A stretch of 64,000 bases of DNA, taken from Cadophora sp. MPI-SDFR-AT-0126 (taxonomy: Eukaryota; Ascomycota; Leotiomycetes; Helotiales; Ploettnerulaceae). This document shows, in pieces, positions 53,448 to 64,000 of the stretch (position 1 is the stretch's first letter; the number at the start of each line of letters is the position of its first letter). The translations under genes were made by a program, and so were the position numbers. The stretch lies in NCBI GenBank assembly GCA_020747065.1, contig JAGMVK010000014.1, positions 1,240,001-1,304,000 of the forward strand, given 5' to 3'. Under the pieces are notes generated by a model. It did no database searches, was not told where the DNA came from, and saw only the letters and a list, made by a program, of their open reading frames with translations.

Positions 53448-54687
53448 GATTGTGATCAATGTTATCTTCAGAATCAAATCGTGATTTCCGCTCAGTCCAA
53501 AATGGTAAACCAAGACTTACTCGATTCACCGGCTGCAGTGGGATTTAATTCCTTAATTGGTCGAGATAGACTTTCCGCAGGTTCCGCTTTTGAATGGAAC
53601 TTATCTATCTGTACTGGTCATTATGGTTTGAGCACCCCGAGACCCGAGGCAAAATCGTGGAAACTGAAGCTAACGGACCGTTGCCGTCTGTTCAACCTGG
53701 TACCTGGGCTGGCCTGCAAGATTCTCCAACGCGGGGTATCCGGTATCCCCTCAACTGCCGTGTAGAACAAACTTTACAGGAGGTGGATAACCTGTAGCGA
53801 GGCCCTGTAATTAAGCAAAGAATGCCAAAAAATTTTACGCTGCTTCGAAAGTAAATTCTCGGACTTATGCTATCGTATGCTTGTCTTTTGGCCTCCTGAA
53901 ACTAAGTCAATATTGCAGACTTGGGCATGGTGTAATGCATTGAAGTTAAGTATTTTGAGTGGGAAAAAAAAGGGGTTATCAATGTTCTTAGTTGATCTAG
54001 TCCGGTGGCGCTCACCCTCGTAGGACGGCTCCAGCGCTGTGCACTAAAAACTGTGTTAACGGGTATGGGCTATTGATCTACAATTCTACTCTCTGAGAAC
54101 CTCCGCCCTAATCAAGCAGCCTCCGCTTCGGTGCTTCACCTTTATAGATGTTTCAGCTTCTCGTGATTCGCTCCTGAAGTTTGGTCGATCTATCAGAAGG
54201 ATCCACGTTATGCTTAGGTTTTTTGTAGGCTGACTGTCCCCTGATCAGTCGATGAAAGACTAAAGGACCTAGGCAGATTCTGCGTTTTAGAAGTAGTGCA
54301 AATAAAGAATCCGCTGCACTTGTGCTCACCATGGTAAGTCCACTGGTGGCCTTCTTTGACACCTAATAATCTATGGGACAGACACAAGGATGATAAGTAC
54401 AACATGAATGCTGGCCATCAAAACTTGCCGCATTTTCACAATCAAATTCAACCCACAAAGGAGCTCCCACATCCACAGGACAAAAATTCAATGACAACCA
54501 CACGTAATCGGGGCCAACAGTTGCTGGAAGGTTCGGAAAGGCTCGAAGTCAGATAACGACGGTCTTTGATCAACGGGCAAAAGAACAAGAGTTGCCAAGG
54601 AAATGAAAAGGTGTAGTTTAAAGCAAGACTAAACCCACAGTCTCAACGAGAGTACCCTATTCTGACTTCTTGACAACGATAGCTTGA
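53448..54687. other. intergenic region upstream of the Ldi-like and ADH genes
   Basis: 1.24 kb with only short frames. It is the divergent promoter region of the two genes. No exact TGTGGGG was found, so these two genes may lie outside the motif-defined regulon. Confidence 0.5.
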
Positions 54688-55979
54688 ATGTTACAATATG
54701 CCTTCAATCCTTGGAGGCCCCAAAAATATTCAAAGGCGCTGGTTTTAAGGGAGATCAATGGCTCACTAGGCATTGAAGAAGTCCAGCTGGATTCATTGAG
54801 ATCCAACGAAGCCTTGGTCGAGATTCATGCATCAGGGATCTGCCATACTGACCTCTCGTGTATGGACGGCACATTACCTGCTGGAGTACCCAACGTTTTT
54901 GGCCATGAAGGTATGTTGGGTTGAATGATTTTCGCAATATCTGAGCAATTTGTATGTATTTAAATTCTAATTAATTCGTGGCACTAGGTGCTGGCATGGT
55001 TCTCAATGTCGGGGCTAATATTACGGACTTCAAGACAGGAGACAAAGTGCTCCTGTCCTTCAATTATTGTGGAGATTGTGGAGCTTGTAAAGATCGCGAA
55101 GTTGCTTATTGCGATTCCTTTGTCGCTCAAAACTTTGGAGGGATCCGGGTGGACGGTTCGCACACATTGAGCACTTCTCCAGACAAAGTCAAATGTCATG
55201 CGAACTTCTTCGGCCAGTCGTCGTTTATGCGAAACGCTATTGTCAATCGTTCGACCATGGTGAAAGTTCCCAAGGATACAAATCTTGCTCTCTTTGCGCC
55301 ATTGGGATGTGGTCTTCAGACGGGGGCAGGCTGCGTCCTCAACACTCTCAAGGTAGGCCAAGGGGCCTGCATCGCGATCTTTGGTGTTGGTGCAGTTGGC
55401 CTTGCAGCAGTAATGGCTGCAAAGATGGTTGGTGCTGCTTCGATCATTGTCAGTGACCTGAGCGAGTCACGGATGGCTTTGGCGAGAGAGCTCGGAGCAA
55501 CGCACACGATTGCTGCAACCACGGGCAACATCGTGGAAGAAGTGCGCAAGATTTGCCCCCCTCTAGGAGTACAGTATGCTATCGATGCGACTGGTAACGC
55601 GAAAGTCATCGCAAATATACTAGCTATGTTGGCGCCGCGTGGGAAAGCTGCAAGTGTAGGTGTTCCGAAGGTTGGCACATCAGCTGCTGTTGATATCTTC
55701 GACCTCCTCGTCTTGGGTAAACAATACATTGGCTGTTGTGAAGGCAGCAGTGATCCACAGCAGGTAAATACTATCCAAGCAATCCAAGACGATTTTACGA
55801 TGAATTTTTTTAACATTATTGCACAGTTTCTACCTTTCCTTATCCAGGCCTATAAGGAAGGTAAATTCCCTGTGGAGAAATTGGTCAAATACTACCCATA
55901 CACGGACTTCCAAGAGGCAATTGTAGCGATGAAGAGTGCAGCAGTTATCAAGCCTGTCTTAATTTGGAGCTCAGGATAA
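54688..55979 (+). CDS. zinc-dependent alcohol dehydrogenase (aryl-alcohol type)
   Basis: Exons are 54688-54910, 54988-55763 and 55827-55979, giving 383 aa. The catalytic zinc site is GICHTDLSC with FGHEGAGMVL. The structural zinc loop is NYCGDCGACKDREVAYC. The coenzyme-binding domain has IFGVGAVGLAAVMAAKM. The resemblance is to benzyl/aryl-alcohol dehydrogenases that use NAD. The 63-nt segment 55764-55826 has canonical borders and no in-frame stop. I call it an intron because removing it restores the conserved CEGSSDPQQ then FLPFLIQAYKEGKFPVEKL. If retained, it would add 21 residues. It probably interconverts an aromatic alcohol and aldehyde next to the cluster; the substrate is not visible. 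Confidence 0.9.
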
Positions 55980-58900
55980 TAAACCTGCCTTCCAAAGGCT
56001 GCTGCGTAGCTGCTCAAAGGACTTCTTGTATGAGAGAGGTTGCTTAGAGGACCACGTTTAGTGTTTCCCTCTGCAATTCTCAGCTATGTTATTTGCGATG
56101 TGTACAGTCCAAGGAATATATCATCGATAGTATTTGTGCAGTTATCAATGCTCCACATACCAAATTTCAGATCAAGGACAGTAAACCCACAAATTCTCGA
56201 CATCTTCAAGGGATAAGAAACAGGTGTGCTTATTAGCGTGCGCTGTACTCTGCCAGCATTATTTCAGCCCTATATTTGGGTTGTAGCTTGACCACAATGA
56301 GCTTTCAATACATGTCAGTCAGTATTAATTTGCTAACCTGTCTTCCTTTCGACCGTTACTCGAGGTTCTGCCATATTAGGGGTGTTCGATTCTGTGCGGT
56401 GGAGATTAGAGATATGTTCGAGTCTGATGTCAAGTCGATGAAGTCAGACAGATGAAACAGAGTTCAGATGGGACGTGTGCAAATTAAGGTCGGGGGATGT
56501 GTGCAGGCGTGGATGAGCTCGCCACTTAGCGCGATAGTTGTTGACTCGCTTCCTTAGCGAGCAGGGGTCAGCAAAAGAGGAATCGGGTCCGGGCGCCTCT
56601 TTGTCCTTCTTCACAACTCGAAATTGTATTCTCCATATTACACTAACTCGGGTGAGATTTCGAAGGTTTCAGCGCTTTCGGTGACTTTGATCCAGCTTCG
56701 AAATGCCAGAAGCCCATCGTGTGCTTTAGAACAGCCTTGACATCCAACTCCTCCTCAACACCATTGTCATTGATCAACAAAGCCTTGGTATCCAGAATTA
56801 TAACTCTACAGGCCAGTATATATCGAGCTAGTAGCTACTCGATAGTCAATTAGAATATTGAGACTCATAAAATGGCTTCTCTGACCATTGCAACTACAAG
56901 AAAGGCTGACATGAATAATTAAGGCGTTCTCTCTCAATATGAGAACCTTATGAACCAGTAGTATATGGTACTCTTATAGACTGTAACAGCTATTCGACCG
57001 TTCCCAGACCTAGATCTTGCCGTTCCTGTTGTTATGGCTCCAGAGGCTGTCAATCTAGGCCATTTCCGCCGAGTTCCCCAGACAACAAGTCCCGAAGGAC
57101 CTCACCACAGCACACCCATATCAAAAAACCAGCCAATACCCGACACAATCAACAGCAATGATATTGCGAACCGACAGATCGAAAAGTAAGCCGTGCCGGG
57201 TGGTGCGAAGAGAGCCAGCTTGTCGTGCGTGAAGATGTCGGCCACAGCGCAGTCAAAGTCTACGAGAGTGTATCATGGGTTCCGGATTCGGCGACCGTCC
57301 ATAAACGCATCTACTCCGATACGCGTCTTCGGAGCATTTATCCGCTGTATGATGATGGTAGTATTGGGACTTGTCTTGGTTCGGAGAAGAAGAAGTTGAT
57401 TGCGCCGGCGAGGATTCGACAAAGTGAGGGAGTACCTGTGAAGCGGTATGTTAGCGTTCAACTTTGAAAAAGATGAAGAGGAACGAGGAAGAGGAATATG
57501 GCATGGGTTCTCCTCAATAACTTTCTTACCGCAGTGCTCTCAATCCGTCGTTTGTTCCTGTACCTGAGCGTAGGCAGTTCGGTGTCACCATTGCGTCGTG
57601 CTTTGGAGAACAGGAGTAGATTCTGGGCGTTCGTACCACATGTGGCTCCAGAAGAGATAAAAGTACTATACAAATCTCTACTCATCATTGCGTACATTTT
57701 TTCATGGTTAAAAGGTGCATCGAGCTTCTTCATTGCAACCCGGACTAGCCTGACGGGTATGTTGAAGAGGTACACAGAACCGTAGTTCGTCGCGAAGTAA
57801 GAATGCTACCACGGAGCCAGTAAAGAGCGAAAAGAGCTGTTGCTGAGTACTAGACCTACTGACTGAAGCACAGCGTATTTCAACAACCGTGCTGTTCGTT
57901 GAGAACCGACAGCTTTTCCCTACCTTGCCGTCCCCATGGCATGGCTTTCTCGCCAGAACAATTCGATCATTACCAGAACATGCTATATGTCAGCGTCACA
58001 AGATGAATGCAGAATGTAACATGCGTCATGCGACATTCGGTCAGCGAGGAAGTCAAACGTAAAGTGGCGATCGTCCTAGTTATGGCTAGTTGATGACATA
58101 TCGATATCATCTAGCCATCATCCAGCGTACTGATTAGTATATAAAATGGCAAATTAAGTGATGTGATACTCCTTTCAATTTGCATACTGGAATAGCTAGA
58201 AGGGGCCTAGCAAAAGGTATGAATGGACCTGGTGGCAATCCGGCGATCCTTCGCTGCATCATGCAGTATGCAAGAGTTCCAATGGGATGTTCCGATGCGT
58301 GTTAGGAAGTCATGGCGTTTTCCATGCCAACATGATACATCAACTGTTAATTCTCTCAGAACTGTTGCCTGGACCTGAATGCAATGTACAGAAGTAAGTG
58401 CTGAACTGACTACTTCGCTTAGGCCCAGCAGGCGACAATTTGCCACCTATTCGTGCAAGGGGGAATCGATGACTGCATCTTTCAATTGTCTCTCATTCAT
58501 TAAAAAACCAGCAGTTTCTCGCATGGCAAGATGACAGCGACAACTATCAATATGTAAGCGGTCTTCCTGATGCACATTCTAATGCAAAGCATTGCACCTT
58601 CGCTACCAATCGCAAGAGATGGAAGGTGCGGAGAAAGAATAGCACTGCTCGCTATGAAGTGATGAAGGTTGCATAAAAGCATGGCGACGGCATGGTGGGT
58701 GCAGATGCAGGATCGTGAATGGCTACTCAAGAAATACACTTGAAGACGGACCATGCTCAGCCGCAGCAGAATTGAGCCATACGTATTGCTTAACATGCAA
58801 GAGCTATGTATTGGAGGTCTTGCAGATCACTTTGATAACTTCGTAAACAGGCAAATGGTGTAGCAGACTTTGGATGAGACGCCGGAATCCGAGATCTCGC

Positions 58901-59237
58901 TTTGAGAATACTTGATCAACACCGAATTCAGGGTTCCTTGGGATTGGAGATAGGGGGCGGCCGCTCTCGCCGCTCACACAACAGGGTATGTAGAGTGCTA
59001 AGCACGCTTTGAATTTTGGCGGCTGGAGCGCAGCGGGCGGAAAAGTCTAAGTGCTCTTCCGGTGCTTCCCCGGGCCCCTGCTGTCCCAAGCTTCACTCCA
59101 AATCAAGGGTTCTAGTCGCGTCTCCCGTGCCCCCCGTCAGAGCAGCCTACCTTCAATTAAATCTCCATAAGTCTGCATCTACAATTCCAACATTCCTGTT
59201 CCCCTTTCAACCTTTCCAATGCCTCCCATACCTGACG
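55980..59237. other. 3.3-kb gene-poor region
   Basis: No gene is supported. Short frames around 57,190-57,470 (plus) and 57,458-57,775 (either strand) have somewhat protein-like composition, but stops and no recognisable family. They may be remnants. The region contains repeat copy B (56957-57044) and a small hairpin, CTCGCT at 56545 with AGCGAG at 56556. Confidence 0.45.
56957..57044 (+). repeat. diverged dispersed repeat, copy B
   Basis: This is the counterpart of 51369-51463. Both copies lie in intergenic DNA. Confidence 0.4.
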
Positions 59238-60728
59238 ATGACATCCGAGTCCGAGTCCGAGTCTGACGACAATTCAGACCCTCCAGTACGCCAGATATAT
59301 GTGAAGGGTGATGCCGGGGTGTTCTCCTTCGACGGGCACCAGCTAGAGTTCCAAGATCATCGGTACGCTAGCAATGTTGCGCAATATATTCCCCTTCTCG
59401 AACCATTGCGAATCAAGAAAGGCAACATCGCGGCACGTCAACCGAGACATGATAGTAAGTCTCATGGCTGGTGGGAATGCCAATGCGTCTTTCGTGGCTT
59501 GAGGTCGGATGGGACAATTGAAGATCTGCAGAACGCATTGAGAGGCCATGAGGAGGATCCCATCACAGACGATGTGCTGCACTTGCAGGAACGGGCGAGG
59601 AGGAAGTTCAAGGCAATGAATAAGGAAGCGAGAGAAAGTAATTGGCTGCATAACATGTCGGACGAAGAGAAGGCCACAAAGAATCCGAGAAGATATTTGG
59701 TGGAAACATTTCCCGCGGGGTCGAGGAGCAAGGAGACGGTGCTATTGACGACGCATTTTGTGATCAATATCCAAGAGACCGCAAAGGAATTGGGACTGCA
59801 ATGCGAATACACACATGCACCAACAGATGGAGACACCGTGCTCCAAATGGCGAAGTACTGGGTCGTAGTCGGGCAGGACAGGTCTATCGTGACAGAGAAA
59901 GTACGGATGATCGAGAGGGAGACACGACGACTGAAGCGCGAACAAGAAGAAGGTCAACAAGAATTGCGACGAAAGAATAATGTCATCACTGCAACACAGA
60001 CGGAAAGTGAAGAGGCCATAGCGAAGAACAAGGACTGGGATGTGGCCGGAACATGGAGCATCAGCTGTCCCCACATCGAGCAAGGCTGGGATGTGGAAAA
60101 TCTTACCATGAAATTGTACTTGGAAACAACAGACAAGGGACCGCAGATGTTTGCAAGCTTTGATTTTGGTGTTTTGACAGGAGTTTTTCGCTTCGAGAGG
60201 CAGAAAAGTGATACGAAGACGTCAACGACACAGCTTGTGCACAGTAATGTTGATGAAGAACAAAAGAGTGACGAAGACAATACGGGAGAAGTAGAGGCAC
60301 AGCAAGCGGAGAGACATTATGATGATGATGACACAAGCGACAAATCGAGCGACACGTACGGTGAAAAGGACGACGACGACGACGATGATGATGACGACAG
60401 GCGGAGTCCTACTCCAGAAGCATTCTACTTCAACGCCATCATTCAACCCTCAGCGCAATATCCGACATGGAACTATCGCTATCGTGGGGAAGAAACAGGC
60501 GAAGGGGAGATTGAACTCGGGTCCGATTCCGAACTGTTCAGCATAACGTTCGGCAGTCCGAGAGGGCAGACATTGAAAGGCGCAATTGGGAGTAGTGCTT
60601 TTGGGGAGTGTACATTTACAGGCGTAAAGGTCGGGATTGATGGGGACGAGCATCTGGATATCCGGGAGGAATGGACGAACAGGAATGCTTCGGCGTATGA
60701 AAATGCAAGGACTGGTCGATGGCATTGA
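59238..60728 (+). CDS. conserved-looking acidic protein of unknown function
   Basis: A single exon of 496 aa from the ATG at 59238. The frame is open upstream to 59016, but without an ATG, and that part is low-complexity. A Ser/Glu repeat (SESESESDD) starts the protein. The N-terminal third has GDAGVFSFDGHQLEF. The middle carries a probable coiled coil (about 215-255, rich in Arg/Glu/Gln). Two beta-rich blocks, DVAGTWSISCPHIEQGW and, after a long acidic linker with ten consecutive Asp, FGECTFTGVKVG, look like one domain interrupted by the linker. I do not recognise the family. No signal or membrane segment is seen. Confidence 0.8.
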   Translation: MTSESESESDDNSDPPVRQIYVKGDAGVFSFDGHQLEFQDHRYASNVAQYIPLLEPLRIKKGNIAARQPRHDSKSHGWWECQCVFRGLRSDGTIEDLQNALRGHEEDPITDDVLHLQERARRKFKAMNKEARESNWLHNMSDEEKATKNPRRYLVETFPAGSRSKETVLLTTHFVINIQETAKELGLQCEYTHAPTDGDTVLQMAKYWVVVGQDRSIVTEKVRMIERETRRLKREQEEGQQELRRKNNVITATQTESEEAIAKNKDWDVAGTWSISCPHIEQGWDVENLTMKLYLETTDKGPQMFASFDFGVLTGVFRFERQKSDTKTSTTQLVHSNVDEEQKSDEDNTGEVEAQQAERHYDDDDTSDKSSDTYGEKDDDDDDDDDDRRSPTPEAFYFNAIIQPSAQYPTWNYRYRGEETGEGEIELGSDSELFSITFGSPRGQTLKGAIGSSAFGECTFTGVKVGIDGDEHLDIREEWTNRNASAYENARTGRWH

Positions 60729-61079
60729 GGCTGGCGTTGGTTTTGGGATAGGACAAGGACAGAACAAGTGCAGCAGTCTTGGCATTTTAAAGGAGGAAAT
60801 TTTCCTGGGGCGTTGGGGTGTTCAGATGTCTGTCTTTTGGTTGCTGGAGGACTTTGTAGCTCCCGTTGGACATCGACAATTGCATATACCCCTTAATACA
60901 CGCGTCATTTGCACCTGCATTCCCCTCTGCCCGACTTGTGATTTGTTCTTGATTGGCAAAGACCCATCGTTCTCATTCATTATAATAATTTTCGGTTCCA
61001 TGTATTTCTGCATTTTGTTCGACTGTCCCCTGGCAAGTTTCTTTTGAGTCTATCTCATCCATACTATCACTAGCTCCCG
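60729..61079. other. convergent 3' intergenic region
   Basis: Untranslated sequence between tail-to-tail genes; nothing else is seen. Confidence 0.5.
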
Positions 61080-62241
61080 CTATTCTACAAAACAGATGAT
61101 CTTTCCCTTCGACTGATTACTTTCCATCAACTCATGCGCCTTCTGAATATCCTTCCATGAGAATACCTTCTCAATCGGCACCTTAAAAGTCCCATCCACA
61201 AACCGCGGTAGCGCAAACTCAACAAGTAGATCCCTCAATCGACTTTGGTACTCCAGCCCACGACTTCGCAATCGACTCCCCTCCCACCTCAACCTCTTAT
61301 TTTCAAGCAACCCAATGTCCAATCCAGCTCCCAACTTTGACCCACCAAGACTGGCAAGCTGCACGATCCTTCCGTCCATCGCTGCGACCTCAAAGTTCCC
61401 TTGCGAGTAGTCTCCGCCGATGAAATCCACAATCACATCGACGCCATGTCCATCTGTAGCGTTGAGAATGCCCTTCACCCAATCCTCGGTATGGTAATTA
61501 AACCCAGCTGTAGCACCAAGTGTCTTGCAGAACTCGACTTTCTCGTTAGAGCCAGCAGTCACGAAGATCTTCCCTGCTCCGTTCGCCCGAGCGAGCTGGA
61601 TGCCAGCGATAGAAACGGATGATGCACCAGCGTGCCAGAGGATATTGTCACCAGGTTTGAAGCACCCTACAAGATGCAGAGCCTGAGTTGCTGTAATCCA
61701 CGTCTGCTAGATGTCAGGTTCGGGTGTAATTAGGTTTGGGGTGGAGGTGACTCTACCTCGGGGATTCCTGCAGCCACCGTCCAGGAAATCTCTTTTGGTT
61801 TATGGATGAGCATCTTCGTTGATGTTGCTAGGTAGTCGGCATATGCCCCTGCATTTTCCATCAACATCTGCCATGCGACAAAGAAAGTCAAGCATACCTC
61901 CATAAGCGAGCCCAAACACCTCATCACCAACATTGAAATTTCCTGTCTCACCATCACCAAGTTCTACGACCCACCCAGAAAACTCGACGCCCAGAGTCTT
62001 TCCTGCTTGAGGAGGGACATTATATTTCCCTTCTCGTTGCATCAAGTCCATTCGGTTCAAACCGAAAGAGTGGATTTTGATCAGGGCTTGAGACGATGCT
62101 GGGCGTGGCCTGGAAACATCCCTGTTGAGAAAAAGTGCACTGGCTGGTCCGGTGCCGTTTTTGATATCTGTGTGTATCAGTACGGATGTGAGACACGCGG
62201 TGCTTGGTGGGAAGACTACCGATTGCTGTCATTGTTGACAT
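61080..62241 (-). CDS. NADPH quinone oxidoreductase, zeta-crystallin/PIG3-like
   Basis: Exons are 62220-62241, 61898-62167, 61757-61848 and 61080-61703, giving 335 aa. The 22-nt first coding exon splices to give MSTMTAIDIKNGTGP; without that intron the upstream frame hits a stop. GroES-like half: HSFGLNRMDLMQREGKY and LGVEFSGWVVELG. Nucleotide-binding half: NILWHAGASSVSIAGIQLAR, then VTAGSNEKVEFCKTLGA and VDVIVDFIGGDY. Zinc ligands are absent, as in the quinone reductase branch of the MDR superfamily. It performs NADPH-dependent reduction of quinones or enones in the cytosol. It could handle quinones arising from the phenolic cluster, but it lies 5 kb outside it. Confidence 0.9.
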
Positions 62242-62927
62242 TTTGGCGAGATTGGTGATTTGGGGGCGAGATGATGGTACGGTTGAGGAATGCAGCTTTG
62301 TCGTTCTTCTAATCACTGTGATGTTCTCTTTATAATATAATATACTATTTCAACTGGAGGTTGTCTACATCATGCATCCATAAGTCTCGAACTTCTCGGC
62401 CCACATTCGCTGTATACATCTGATTCACGTCAGCAATGGCATTCCGACTAGCCGCTAGATCCAGCCGCAAACACGGCCTTATCTACAATTATGCCCATCT
62501 CTTCTTCTCGGAAAAGTACGTCATCTCATCCTTCCTCCGAAGTAATCCTTATTCAGATATCTCCCTACTTCGGCGTAAGCGAGGCTATCGCCGATGGGCA
62601 TGACTGCTGACACATGCGATTGCAGAAGCGAGTGCTGACTCGGATTGCGCTGATTCGCCGATGGAATTTCTACTCCCACGAGAGTGGGCACCATGATTCT
62701 GACCCGATATGCAGTAAAGCCTATGTTATTCAGTCAGTGGCTTTGATGGTCTAGTCGTTCTCGAATTCAAGAGCCCGGCTCGTGAAATAGGATTCGCCTA
62801 GCAATACTTCAGTGAATATAAAGCAAGACATCCGGGTTGAAGTCCAACTCCATTGCAAACAAAAATACAAAACAAAAATACAAGTTTTCTTCTCCCACAC
62901 CACGAAATACATCATCAATTTCCAATC
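62242..62927. other. divergent intergenic region
   Basis: Promoter region of the quinone oxidoreductase and the extended SDR. No gene is supported. Confidence 0.5.
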
Positions 62928-64000
62928 ATGTCAAAAAGAGTTCTTCTCACAGGCGCAAACGGCTTCGTCGGCTCACACGTTCTTGAGCAATTTCTCCTCG
63001 CCGGTCACTCTGTCCGTGGGATCGTCCGCAGCCAGTCCAAAGCGCAACAAGTCCTCGCCGACTTTCCAAACCATGGTTCTAAACTCGACTTCGGTATCGT
63101 CCCAGATATCACTTCGCCAGGTGCGTTCGACGAAGTAGTCAAGTCAGACCCACCCTTCGACCTAGTCATTCATACCGCGTCTCCGTTCCTGTACCGCGTC
63201 ATCTCCAGCAATCGCGAGTTCTTGGATCCCGCTATCAAAGGGACTCTGGAGGTCTTGAAATCGGTCAAGAAGAATGCCCCGAGTGTCAAGAGGGTGGTGA
63301 TCACAAGTAGTTGTGCGGCTGTTGTCGATTTCTCAGCCCCTCCAGCAGTGCCCAGAAAGGTCTACACTGAGGAGGACTGGAATCCCACAACATGGGAAGC
63401 CGCATTATCTGGAAGTCAAAATACTGGGTATCAGGCCAGTAAGAAATTCGCTGAGCTTTCTGGTATGTGACTTCACTCCCGCAGTGGCGAGAGACGGATG
63501 CTGACATCTTGATACAGCTTGGGAGTTCATTAAATCAGAGAACCCTAATTTCGACCTCGTCACTCTGACACCTCCAATGGTGTACGGGCCTATCCGACAT
63601 TCAATTTCCAGCCCGAAAGAACTCAACGAATCAAATTCCAGGATCTACAAATTGTTCATTGATTCTAAGAAGGAAGCTGACCTTCCTCCCAATGGGATGC
63701 ACGTGTATACAGATGTTCGAGTACGAAACATTCTCCTTTCATTCTCAAGCATGAGCTGACCTCTACCAGGACCTCGCACTCGCGCATCTCAAAGCAGCAA
63801 CCATTCCTGAAGCTTCTGGTCAACGATTCATCATCTGTGCCGGCCAAGTCTCGTCGCAGCAAATATCAGACATATTAAGAAAAGCATTGCCAGAAGTCGC
63901 AGAGAAAACTCCGATTGGTATTCCTGGAGCAAATCCTCTACCTGAAGGTGCCTATGAATGCAGTAGCGAGAAGGCTAAAAATGTGCTTGGGATACATTTC
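62928..64000 (+). CDS. extended SDR, dihydroflavonol-4-reductase / epimerase type (cut by window end)
   Basis: Exons are 62928-63462, 63518-63720 and 63770 to beyond 64000. The start codon context is clean. The N-terminus MSKRVLLTGANGFVGSHVLE has the extended-SDR GxxGxxG motif. Further on come DLVIHTASPF, VKRVVITSSCAAV and the catalytic YQASKKFAE; VTLTPPMVYGP follows in exon 2. The group reduces ketones or aldehydes such as methylglyoxal, dihydroflavonol or cinnamoyl-CoA-like substrates using NADPH. About 323 residues are visible, so the missing C-terminus should be short. Confidence 0.88.

Noticed and set aside
57193..57785. Several short frames on both strands in the gene-poor region
   Set aside because: They have mildly protein-like composition but no motif, no consistent exon structure and stops in the neighbourhood; at most remnants.

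Overview
This 64 kb window is nuclear DNA of a filamentous ascomycete (Pezizomycotina). The evidence is dense protein genes with short introns (mostly 44-90 nt) carrying GTRNGT donors and CTRAC-type branch points, plus fungus-specific families: a HET-domain relic, a C2H2/fungal_trans regulator, CBM1, and a CHAT-type NLR. The species cannot be named. I see no rRNA, convincing tRNA, CRISPR array or intact transposon. Exon models below were spliced by eye and keep the reading frame throughout unless stated.

Region 1 (1-14 kb) is an accessory region. It holds a secreted CBM1-pectate lyase, a small basic orphan protein, and a divergent gene pair. One member of the pair is a gasdermin-like protein of 311 aa. 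The other is a 1638-aa CHAT-protease/NTPase NLR, whose 3' end shows a frame disruption. A HET-domain pseudogene with three in-frame stops follows, then a WSC/Mid2-like single-pass membrane protein. Together, 4.6-12.8 kb looks like a regulated-cell-death or allorecognition island, with the gasdermin/CHAT pair as a candidate two-component pyroptosis-like system.

Region 2 (15.6-56 kb) looks like a large catabolic gene cluster, probably for an aromatic compound. In order it holds a P450, a sugar/quinate-type MFS transporter, a DHA1-type MFS transporter, an FAD hydroxylase, an SDR, a FAT1-like acyl-CoA synthetase, an Adr1-like C2H2/fungal_trans regulator, a homogentisate-dioxygenase-like ring-cleavage enzyme with all iron ligands, a fumarase/CMLE-superfamily lyase, a 3-ketoacyl-CoA thiolase, a maleylacetate-reductase-like Fe-ADH, a mitochondrial SCOT-type 3-oxoacid CoA-transferase, a carboxylesterase, a mitochondrial class III CoA-transferase, a linalool dehydratase/isomerase-like protein and a Zn-ADH. 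The logic is uptake, hydroxylation, ring cleavage, then CoA activation and thiolysis to acetyl-CoA (plus succinyl-CoA if 3-oxoadipate is the intermediate). The 7-mer TGTGGGG, on either strand, occurs 13 times in about 8.6 kb of intergenic DNA between 17.5 and 49.5 kb. It is found in most cluster promoters, including that of the C2H2 regulator, and so is a strong candidate operator.

Region 3 (56-64 kb) returns to ordinary genes: a long gene-poor stretch, an acidic conserved orphan protein, a quinone oxidoreductase, and an extended SDR (dihydroflavonol-reductase type) cut by the window end.
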